From: Steromphala cineraria
Taxonomy: Eukaryota > Mollusca > Gastropoda > Trochida > Trochidae
Assembly: GCA_916613615.1 (NCBI GenBank)
Contig: OU744724.1
Location: 22,802,171 to 22,866,170 of the forward strand
Direction of reading: 5' to 3'
Length of the DNA: 64,000 bases
The notes beneath the pieces were generated by a model. That model ran no database searches. It was not told the origin of the DNA and saw nothing but the letters and a program-made list of their open reading frames with translations. How positions within the stretch are numbered: position 1 is the stretch's first letter; each line of letters starts with the position of its first letter. Of the stretch, positions 49,376-57,480 are shown piece after piece. Both the position numbers and the translations under genes were made by a program.

Positions 49376-50386
49376 ATGGGAGTCACAGCTGAACAACATA
49401 GAAGCAGTATCGGATGCTTCAAGTCAGTTCTGATAAGTATTTTGTGCAGAAAAAGTCGGAACGCGGTTGCCTCTCGCATACCCCGAATGACGGCCATGAC
49501 AAGCATATCCACCCGACTCACCGTGCTCAACCTCATACTGATGTTGCTGCTCCGCGCTGGGGTAGAGTCTAACCCGGGACCCACAGACAGCAGGGATGAG
49601 GATCAGAGGGTCACTAGAAGCACTGGGGCTACCAAACAACAACGTTTGACAGGATTTACTTCGACTCAGTCTAAGGAGGACCACGTTTTCGAGGCAATTC
49701 AAACACTGACGCTGAAGTTTGAGGACGTGATAACATCCAACAAGGACATACACAGTAAGTTAGAGTCTGTCGATTCCTCGCTACAAAATATTAAATCTAA
49801 ACTGTCTGAAGTAGAAAGAAAATGTGACAAACTAGAAAATGAAAATAAACTTTTGAAAAGCTGTATTACGAAGATAGAGGGTAAACTTGACTATCTAGAA
49901 AATAACAGCAGACGCTCAAATGTGATATTTTATGGAATACCCAAAACTCAGCGTAATGAATCGTGGGATGATTGTGAATCGGCAGTAAGAGAAGTGATCA
50001 GGGACAAACTCGAGATCGATTCATCAATATCGATCAATCGAGCACACAGGATAATGGGTGGCAAAGCCATCATAGCCCTCATACCCGACGATAAACATCG
50101 ACGTAGTATTTTCGCGTCTTCAAAGAAACTCAAGGGTTCTGACATATGGATCGGCGAAGACTTCTCTCGAACTGTTCGGGAGATACGGAGGAAGCTTAAA
50201 CCCATGATGATGGATGCTAGGAGACAGGATCGTCGTGCCTATCTACGTTTCGACAAACTGATCATCGACAATTCCCTGTACACGTGGGATCTGCAAAGTG
50301 ACAGTGTTGTTGTTTTGAAGGATCAGCCAATCACAGGACCGCATCCTTACACACGTGACCACAGTAACGACGGTGCGACTGCCTAG
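49376..50386 (+). CDS. LINE ORF1 protein (coiled coil, RRM, CTD) with N-terminal 2A-like motif
   Basis: This 336-residue ORF encodes the RNA-binding nucleoprotein of the LINE. The ATG has A at -3 and G at +4, a strong initiation context. Residues 1-60 form a basic leader that ends in a leucine-rich stretch. Residues 61-69 read AGVESNPGP, a 2A-like ribosome-skipping motif in which the usual Asp is Gly; skipping would fall between Gly68 and Pro69. A long heptad-rich coiled coil spans about 104-176. An L1-type RRM spans about 180-256 (SNVIFYGIPK, then AIIALIPDD). A C-terminal domain spans about 258-306 (DFSRTVREIRRKL, AYLRFDKLIID), matching the L1 ORF1p layout. The ORF ends at TAG 50,384-50,386, and the same frame stays open directly into ORF2. 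Its GC content is visibly higher than that of ORF2. Confidence 0.93.
   Translation: MGVTAEQHRSSIGCFKSVLISILCRKSRNAVASRIPRMTAMTSISTRLTVLNLILMLLLRAGVESNPGPTDSRDEDQRVTRSTGATKQQRLTGFTSTQSKEDHVFEAIQTLTLKFEDVITSNKDIHSKLESVDSSLQNIKSKLSEVERKCDKLENENKLLKSCITKIEGKLDYLENNSRRSNVIFYGIPKTQRNESWDDCESAVREVIRDKLEIDSSISINRAHRIMGGKAIIALIPDDKHRRSIFASSKKLKGSDIWIGEDFSRTVREIRRKLKPMMMDARRQDRRAYLRFDKLIIDNSLYTWDLQSDSVVVLKDQPITGPHPYTRDHSNDGATA
49559..49582 (+). promoter_or_regulatory. 2A-like translational recoding site (GVESNPGP)
   Basis: The codons for ORF1 residues 62-69 read G-V-E-S-N-P-G-P. The core E-x-N-P-G-P of 2A peptides is intact and follows a leucine-rich segment (residues 48-59), as in viral and LINE-borne 2A sequences. 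The Asp before Val/Ile is Gly here, which may reduce or change efficiency. If active, translation would release a 68-residue leader and restart at Pro69. Confidence 0.7.
50384..50386 (+). promoter_or_regulatory. Single in-frame TAG separating ORF1 and ORF2
   Basis: ORF1 (from 49,376) and ORF2 share one reading frame: the 1101 nt between 49,376 and 50,477 is a multiple of three. Only this TAG interrupts it. The next bases are GC-rich (GGGGCGTGGCCCGGCCC) and can form a short stem. The first in-frame ATG after the TAG is at 50,708, inside the endonuclease domain, so ORF2 needs readthrough, re-initiation at a non-AUG codon, or repair of the stop. Confidence 0.75.
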
Positions 50387-53300
50387 GGGCGTGGCCCGGC
50401 CCTGATTGACACTGAAATCAACACTCCAGATGACAACGTAAACACATTCTCCACGCTTTGCTGGAACGTAAACGGATTGTCAAATAAACTGAAAGATGAC
50501 GACTTTTTATCATTTGTGACAGGTTTTGATATATTTGGTTTTTTAGAAGTTTGGAGTAATTGTACCTTATCTGATATAGAAGAAAAGTTTCCAGATTACC
50601 TGATCTACGCAAACTATAGAGATTTTAACCATAGAGGTGGTGTAGCTGTTGGACTACACCGATCACTTGAACAGGGTGTTATTCGTGTGATTTCTCAATT
50701 TACAGACATGATATTTATAGTCCTAAACAAATCAGTTTTTAATCTACAAAAAAATCTTCTCCTTTGTTTCGTGTATGTTCATCCTAGTCATTCATCCATT
50801 GCTACAGATACAAGATCGTGTAGAGGAATAGATTATTTAGAAGATTGTCTTGTGGAGGTAATGACTGACTATCCTAACTGTGACGTCATACTTCCCTGTG
50901 ACCTCAACGCAAGGACGGGTAATTTACATGATTTTATCATAGATGATGATAATAAATATATTCCCGTTATTGAAGATATGGACTACGTTACAGACCACTT
51001 CAACAAGCCGAGGAGAAATAAAGATGATATTATTAACGCATATGGCGAGGATGTTGTAAAGTTGTGTTGTACATTCGGTATACACATATTGAACGGTAGA
51101 TTTCCTGGTGATCGCCTCGGGTCTTATACATGCTTCAAAGATAAAGGTGCTAGTACAGTTGATTACATATTGTGTTCCACAGATCTGTTTACAAATATTG
51201 TCGACTTTAATATTTATACAAGAGATGAGTCGGATCATTTCCCTCTCAGTGTAATGTTTTCATGTCCTACTAAACCTGTGAAAGTTGTTGATGACGTACA
51301 TGTGAGCTGTGATATACCCAGATTTTCATGGAGGGAGGACTGTAAGGAAAACTTCGCCGACTGCTTACGCGGTCTACTACATAATTTTAGTTTAGATCAG
51401 TGTAAAGAATTGATTAACGCGGATATAAACTCTGCAGTGAACAGATTGACAAACACTCTTCAAACTTGTGCGTCTAACTGTGGTCTATTAGCTAAACAGC
51501 ATAAATCACATCAATCTACACATTGTTCCTGGTATGATAATGACTGTGAAACCATGAAAAAGACTAAAATGTTATACTTGAATGAATTTAGACTTTCTGG
51601 GGATAAGGAGAAATTAACAGAATATTGTAAAGCAAGAAACGCCTACAGAAGAACTTGTAGAAAGAAGAAAGCAGCATCTGATGAAAACCATATAAACGAA
51701 CTTGTGACTTTATCATTAAACAAAGACAGTAAAAACTTCTGGTCTAAAGTGAAGTCGTTGACTAGCTCTCGTATACACTCCCCCACTATAACGTGTGCTC
51801 TATGGACTGAGTATTTCAAGGACGTGTGCAACATAACTAATAACCTTTTTGACAATGAGATGTTTTATGATGCTGAACTGCTATTTGATAATACCAACCT
51901 AAATGACAATGGTGACGTGGATGTTGATTATGATAATGAAAATGATATTGATTGTATCTTGAATGATGACATTACTCATAAAGAGATTGAAGATGCTTTA
52001 AAATGTCTAAAATGTGGAAAAGCAGCAGGCCCAGATGGCATCAAGGCCGAAATGATTATTTCCTGTGTTTGTTTGCTTATACCTTATTTGGTACTGATTT
52101 TTAATAGTATTCTTTCGTCTGGTGTTTATCCACAGGAGTGGTCGAGGGGGATTATTGTTCCTTTGCATAAGAACGGTAGTGTAAATAATGTAGATAATTA
52201 TAGGGGTATTTCGTTAATGGACGTTCTTGGCAAGGTGTTTTGCATAGTAATCAATAGTCGTCTTCAAACATTTGCAGAGGTTTATGATAAAATTCCAGAG
52301 GCACAAGCAGGGTTTCGTAAAGGGTATTCTACAACAGACAATATATTTACTTTGCAATGTCTTATCCAGAAGTATCTTTCAAAAAGTGGTGGTCGTTTTT
52401 ATTGTTTATTTGTGGATTTTCGAAAGGCTTTCGATTCAGTCAACAGGACATTACTATGGTATTCACTTTTTAGACAAGGTATAAGAGGCAAGTTAATACT
52501 AATTTTACGGGATATGTATTCTAAAATATTAGTCGCTGTTCGGCATTCTCATTCTTCAATCGGTGAATATTTTGAGTCAGTAAGTGGTGTGCGTCAAGGT
52601 TGCATTTTAAGTCCGCTTCTTTTTTCGATGTTTATATCAGAGTTTCAGGGTATGTTGCAAAACTCAGGGGTTAGGGGTATTTTTGTTGGGTCAGAATTTT
52701 CGGACTTACTTTCATTACTGTATGCTGATGACCTTAATTTATTTGATGACACAGTGATAGGCTTACAAAAAAAGATAGATATTTTACATAAGTTTTGCAG
52801 CTCATGGGGTCTTGAGGTTAATATGGATAAAACTGAGGTATTGGTATTTCGCAATGGTGGTTATCTTCGTTTAAATGAAAAGTGGTTTTATAATGGCATT
52901 CAAATTAAGACTTCAACGTATTATAACTATCTTGGTATTCTGTTTTCCACTCGGCTCTGCTGGACAAAGTGTGTACAAAACTTAGTTAGTAAGGCGAGTA
53001 AGGCTCTTTTTTCTTTGAAAAGGTTATTTCTCAAATACCCCAATATGCCGGTTGGTGTGATGTTCAAATTATTTGATAGTAAGGTTAAACCCGTATTATT
53101 GTATGGCTCTGAAATTTGGGGATTTGAGGAAAGGAAATCTATTGAAATATTTCACACTAATTTTTGTAAATATGTACTTGGTGTCGGAAAGCATGTCTCT
53201 AGTAATGGTATTTTAGCAGATTGTGGCAGATTAAGCATTTATGTGGATTATTACGTGAGGTGCATTAATTATTGGTGTAAATTGTTGAGGATGTCAGAAG

Positions 53301-53911
53301 ATCGTTATCCAAAACAGTCTTATCTTCTTATGAGGAAATTAGATTCAGTTGGCAGAATAACTTGGGCAACGTCGGTTAAATATCTTTTATGTTCCTTTGG
53401 TTTCGGATTTGTATGGTACAGTCAGGATGTTGGCGATATTAAATGTTTTATTTCTAATTTCAAGAATCGAATTATGGACTGTAATAAACAAAATATTCTT
53501 GGTAAAATAAATGAGTCTTTACATCTTAGATATTTCAAAGAAGTTAAACCGTTGTTAAGTATTGAACATTATGTATCTTCTATTAACCATATAGCAATCC
53601 GAAGAACTATTTGTTTATTAAGACTACATGCACTTCCCCTGAGATGTAATATTCGAGGTTTTAATGTGAATAGAATCTGTAAAATGTGTGAATGTGGCCT
53701 GATTGAAGATGAAATTCACTTTTTGTTTGTATGTGACGCATATGCTTCAATCAGGGAAAACTATTATCAATGTTGTAGACAGGGTAACACATTACAATAT
53801 TACCTTAAGTTAATAAGCAGCAAATGTAGTAATTCATTATTTAAATGTGCAAATTATTGTAAGGAAGCTCTTGCTCTTAGAAAGCGTGCTATGTCTTCTG
53901 TAATAACTTAA
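50387..53911 (+). CDS. LINE ORF2: APE endonuclease / reverse transcriptase
   Basis: This is the LINE polymerase, which nicks the target DNA and reverse-transcribes the element RNA. The frame is open from the codon after the ORF1 stop. A TTG at 50,477 is the nearest start-like codon, but it lies after the first endonuclease motif CWNVNG (50,459-50,476), so the true product must begin further upstream. Numbering from 50,477, the endonuclease has FLEVW (Glu24), DLNARTG (Asp142, Asn144) and SDH (252-254). The reverse transcriptase runs from about 500 to 780, with GPDG (518-521), FVDFRKAFD (Asp647) and YADD (749-752). A C-terminal Cys/His motif C-x2-C-x9-H-x4-C lies at 1068-1086. An acidic linker (DVDVDYDNENDID) precedes the RT. 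There are no internal stops. The coding sequence is AT-rich, unlike ORF1. Confidence 0.93.
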   Translation, partial: GRGPALIDTEINTPDDNVNTFSTLCWNVNGLSNKLKDDDFLSFVTGFDIFGFLEVWSNCTLSDIEEKFPDYLIYANYRDFNHRGGVAVGLHRSLEQGVIRVISQFTDMIFIVLNKSVFNLQKNLLLCFVYVHPSHSSIATDTRSCRGIDYLEDCLVEVMTDYPNCDVILPCDLNARTGNLHDFIIDDDNKYIPVIEDMDYVTDHFNKPRRNKDDIINAYGEDVVKLCCTFGIHILNGRFPGDRLGSYTCFKDKGASTVDYILCSTDLFTNIVDFNIYTRDESDHFPLSVMFSCPTKPVKVVDDVHVSCDIPRFSWREDCKENFADCLRGLLHNFSLDQCKELINADINSAVNRLTNTLQTCASNCGLLAKQHKSHQSTHCSWYDNDCETMKKTKMLYLNEFRLSGDKEKLTEYCKARNAYRRTCRKKKAASDENHINELVTLSLNKDSKNFWSKVKSLTSSRIHSPTITCALWTEYFKDVCNITNNLFDNEMFYDAELLFDNTNLNDNGDVDVDYDNENDIDCILNDDITHKEIEDALKCLKCGKAAGPDGIKAEMIISCVCLLIPYLVLIFNSILSSGVYPQEWSRGIIVPLHKNGSVNNVDNYRGISLMDVLGKVFCIVINSRLQTFAEVYDKIPEAQAGFRKGYSTTDNIFTLQCLIQKYLSKSGGRFYCLFVDFRKAFDSVNRTLLWYSLFRQGIRGKLILILRDMYSKILVAVRHSHSSIGEYFESVSGVRQGCILSPLLFSMFISEFQGMLQNSGVRGIFVGSEFSDLLSLLYADDLNLFDDTVIGLQKKIDILHKFCSSWGLEVNMDKTEVLVFRNGGYLRLNEKWFYNGIQIKTSTYYNYLGILFSTRLCWTKCVQNLVSKASKALFSLKRLFLKYPNMPVGVMFKLFDSKVKPVLLYGSEIWGFEERKSIEIFHTNFCKYVLGVGKHVSSNGILADCGRLSIYVDYYVRCINYWCKLLRMSEDRYPKQSYLLMRKLDSVGRITWATSVKYLLCSFGFGFVWYSQDVGDIKCFISNFKNRIMDCNKQNILGKINESLHLRYFKEVKPLLSIEHYVSSINHIAIRRTICLLRLHALPLRCNIRGFNVNRICKMCECGLIEDEIHFLFVCDAYASIRENYYQCCRQGNTLQYYLKLISSKCSNSLFKCANYCKEALALRKRAMSSVIT

Positions 53912-54014
53912 CTATTGTTTTATACTTTGATTTGCTATTCTTATTTTGTGAATAATATTGCAATTGTACATGGGCCAATGGCCTACAAAACCGAAATAAA
54001 ATGAATTGAATTGA
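53912..54014 (+). other. LINE 3' UTR with hairpin and pentamer tail
   Basis: This is a short UTR of about 100 bp. It holds GGGCC-aat-GGCCT, a compact stem-loop, then an AATAAA-like stretch, then the GAATT-type tail. Many LINEs with microsatellite tails are primed from such a 3' stem-loop; that this hairpin serves as the RT recognition element is inference. Confidence 0.6.
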
Positions 54015-54019
54015 ATAGG
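54015..54019. repeat. LINE target-site duplication, right copy (ATAGG)
   Basis: ATAGG lies directly after the pentamer tail of the LINE and is followed by GGCTAGAAAGCTG, the continuation of the interrupted 145-bp repeat unit. Confidence 0.7.
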
Positions 54020-54021
54020 GG

Positions 54022-57000
54022 CTAGAAAGCTGAAACTTTGTTTACAGACTCCTTGCCAAGTGAGGATTATAAATTGTAGCTTTGGTGGCCCTGTGACCCC
54101 TAATAAGGGCCACAGGGGCCACGCCCTAAAAACCTATTTTAATCTTCTTCTCCAGAACCATAAGGCCTAGAAAGCTGAAACTTTGTGTACAGACTCCTTG
54201 ACTAGTGAGGATTATAAATTGTAGCTTTGGTGGCCCTGTGACCCCTAATAAGGGCCACAGGGGCCACGCCCTAAAAACCTATTTTAATCTTCTTCTCCAG
54301 AACCATAAGGCCTAGAAAGCTGAAACTTTGTGTACAGACTCCTTGACTAGTGAGGATTATAAATTGTAGCTTTGGTGGCCCTGTGACCCCTAATAATGGC
54401 CATAGGGGCCACACCCTTAAAACCTATTTTAATCTTTTTCTCCAGAAGCATAAGGCCCAGAAAGCTGAAACTTTGTGTACAGACTCCTTGGCTAGTGAGG
54501 ATTATAAATTGTAGCTTTGGTGGCCCTGTGACCCCTAATAAGGGCCAAAGGGGCCACGCCCTAAAAACCTATTTTAATCTTCTTCTCCAGAACCATAGGG
54601 CCTAGAAAGCTGAAACTTTGTGTACAGACTCCTTGGCTAGTGAGGATTATATATTGTAGCTTTGGTGGCCCTGTGACCCCTAATAAGGGCCACAGGGGCC
54701 ACGCCCTAAAAACCTATTTTAATCTTCTTCTCCAGAACCATAAGGCCTAGAAAGCTGAAACTTTGTGTACAGACTTCTTGACTAGTGAGGATTATAAATT
54801 GTAACTTTGGTGGCCCTGTGACCCCTAATAAGGGCCATAGGGGCCACACCCTTAAAACCTATTTTAATCTTCTTCTCCAGAAGCATAAGGCCCAGAAAGC
54901 TGAAACTTTGTGTACAGACTCCTTGACTAGTGAGGATTATAAATTGTAGCTTTGGTGGCCCTGTGACCCCTAATAAGGGCCACAGGGGCCACGCCCTAAA
55001 AACCTATTTTAATCTTCTTCTCCAGAACCATAAGGCCTAGAAAGCTGAAACTTTGTGTACAGACTCCTTGACTAGTGAGGATTATAAATTGTAGCTTTGG
55101 TGGCCCTGTGACCCCTAAAAAGGGCCATAGGGGCCACACCCTTAAAACCTATTTTAATCTTCTTTTCCAGAACCATAGGGCCTAGAAAGCTGAAACTTTG
55201 TGTACAGACTCCTTGGCTAGTGAGGATTATATATTGTAGCTTTGGTGGCCCTGTGACCCCTAATAAGGACCACAGGGGCCACGCCCTAAAAACCTATTTT
55301 AATATTCTTCTCCAGAACCATAAGGCTCAGAAAGCTGAAACTTTGTGTACAGACTCCTTGACTAGTGAGGATTATAAATTGTAGCTTTGGTGGCCCTGTG
55401 ACCCCTAATAAGGGCCACAGGGGCCACGCCCTAAAAACCTATTTTAATCTTCTTCTCCAGAACCATAAGGCCCAGAAAGCTGAAACTTTGTGTACAGACT
55501 CCTTGGCTAGTGAGGATTATAAATTGTAGCTTTGGTGGCCCTGTGACCCCTAATAAGGGCCACAGGGGCCACGCCCTAAAAGCCTATTTTCATCTTCTTC
55601 TCCAGAACCATGAGGCGTAGAAAGCTGATACTTTGTGTATAGCCTCTTTGAAGAGTGAGGATTATAAATTGTAGCTTTGGTGGCCCTGTGACCCCTAATA
55701 AGGGCCACAGGGGCCACACCCTAAAAACCTATTTTAATCTTCTTCTCCAGAACCATAAGGCCTAGAAAGCTGAAACTTTGTGTACAGACTCCTTGACTAG
55801 TGAGGATTATAAATTGTAGCTTTGGTGGCCCTGTGACCCCTAATAATGGCCATAGGGGCCACACCCTTAAAACCTATTTTAATCTTTTTCTCCAGAAGCA
55901 TAAGGCCCAGAAAGCTGAAACTTTGTGTACAGACTCCTTGGCTAGTGAGGATTATAAATTGTAGCTTTGGTGGCCCTGTGACCCCTAATAAGGGCCACAG
56001 GGGCCACGCCCTAAAAACCTATTTTAATCTTCTTCTCCAGAACCATAGGGCCTAGAAAGCTGAAACTTTGTGTACAGACTCCTTGGCTAGTGAGGATTAT
56101 ATATTGTAGCTTTGGTGGCCCTGTGACCCCTAATAAGGGCCACAGGGGCCACGCCCTAAAAACCTATTTTAATCTTCTTCTCCAGAACCATAAGGCCTAG
56201 AAAGCTGAAACTTTGTGTACAGACTTCTTGACTAGTGAGGATTATAAATTGTAACTTTGGTGGCCCTGTGACCCCTAATAAGGGCCATAGGGGCCACACC
56301 CTTAAAACCTATTTTAATCTTCTTCTCCAGAAGCATAAGGCCCAGAAAGCTGAAACTTTGTGTACAGACTCCTTGACTAGTGAGGATTATAAATTGTAGC
56401 TTTGGTGGCCCTGTGACCCCTAATAAGGGCCACAGGGGCCACGCCCTAAAAACCTATTTTAATCTTCTTCTCCAGAACCATAAGGCCTAGAAAGCTGAAA
56501 CTTTGTGTACAGACTCCTTGACTAGTGAGGATTATAAATTGTAGCTTTGGTGGCCCTGTGACCCCTAAAAAGGGCCATAGGGGCCACACCCTTAAAACCT
56601 ATTTTAATCTTCTTCTCCAGAACCATAGGGCCTAGAAAGCTGAAACTTTGTGTACAGACTCCTTGGCTAGTGAGGATTATATATTGTAGCTTTGGTGGCC
56701 CTGTGACCCCTAATAAGGGCCACAGGGGCCACGCCCTAAAAACCTATTTTAATATTCTTCTCCAGAACCATAAGGCTCAGAAAGCTGAAACTTTGTGTAC
56801 AGACTCCTTGACTAGTGAGGATTATAAATTGTAGCTTTGGTGGCCCTGTGACCCCTAATAAGGGCCACAGGGGCCACGCCCTAAAAACCTATTTTAATCT
56901 TCTTCTCCAGAACCATAAGGCCCAGAAAGCTGAAACTTTGTGTACAGACTCCTTGACTAGTGAGGATTATAAATTGTAGCTTTGGTGGCCCTGTGACCCC

Positions 57001-57480
57001 TAATAAGGGCCACAGGGGCCATGCCCTAAAAGCCTATTTTCATCTTCTTCTCCAGAACCATGAGGCGTAGAAAGCTGATACTTTGTGTATAGCCTCTTTG
57101 AAGAGTGAGGATTATAAATTGTAGCTTTGGTGGCCCTGTGACCCCTAATAAGGGCCACAGGGGCCACACCCTAAAAACCTATTTTCATCTTCTTCTCCAG
57201 AACCATGAGGCCTAGAAAGCTGAAACTTTGTGTACAGACTCCTTGACCAGTGAAGATTATAAATTGTAGCTTTGGTGGCCCTGTGACCCCTAATAAAGGC
57301 CACAGGGGCCACATCCTAAAAACCTATTTTCATCTTCTTCTCCAGAAGCATAAGGCCTAGAAAGCTGAAACTTTGTGTACAGACTCCTTGACTAGTGAGG
57401 ATGATGAATTGTAGCTTTGGTGACACTGTTGCCCCTAATAAAGGCAACAGGAACTTCCTTCAAATCTATTTTCATCTTCT
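54022..57480 (+). repeat. 145-bp minisatellite, about 24 copies
   Basis: The unit is anchored on CTAGAAAGCTGAAACTTTG and recurs at exactly 145-bp steps (54,022; 54,167; 54,312; 54,457 and so on). Each unit contains GCTTTGGTGGCCCTGTGACC and a GGGCCACAGGGGCC inverted segment. The last two copies, after about 57,357, decay progressively. The short open frames inside the array recur with the repeat and are not genes. Confidence 0.97.
54312..57211 (+). repeat. Higher-order repeat: two copies of a 10-unit (1450-bp) block
   Basis: Diagnostic variants recur exactly 1450 bp apart. Examples are the CTTTTTCTCCAGAAGCA unit (54,433 and 55,883), the TTCTTGACTAG/GTAACTTTGG unit (54,776 and 56,226), the CTAAAAAGGGCC unit (55,115 and 56,565) and the TGAGGCGTAG/GATACTTTG unit (55,611 and 57,061). 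Block A is about 54,312-55,761 and block B about 55,762-57,211, with only a handful of differences. This indicates recent duplication of ten units as one segment. Confidence 0.9.

Larger units (their letters stand above)
49274..54014 (+). mobile_element. Full-length APE-type non-LTR retrotransposon (LINE) with two ORFs
   Basis: The element is 4741 bp: a short 5' leader of about 100 bp, ORF1, ORF2, and a short 3' UTR ending in a GGCC-aat-GGCC hairpin and a GAATT-type pentamer tail (from about 53,997). It is flanked by a 5-bp direct repeat ATAGG (49,269-49,273 and 54,015-54,019). Joining the flanks restores the surrounding 145-bp repeat unit at its exact length with one base difference, which fixes both ends. 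ORF1 and ORF2 carry no internal stops and the catalytic motifs are present, so this is a young and possibly competent copy. ORF1 is of the L1-like coiled-coil/RRM/CTD type. The endonuclease and tail put it among APE-type LINEs, but I cannot settle the clade by eye. Confidence 0.92.

Noticed and set aside
50477..50479. TTG at 50,477 as the start of ORF2
   Set aside because: The essential endonuclease motif WNVNG is encoded just upstream in the same open frame, so translation must begin earlier or read through the TAG.
54396..54605. 69-codon frame repeated at 55,846-56,055
   Set aside because: It is the translated 145-bp repeat; the two copies are 1450 bp apart because of the higher-order duplication.
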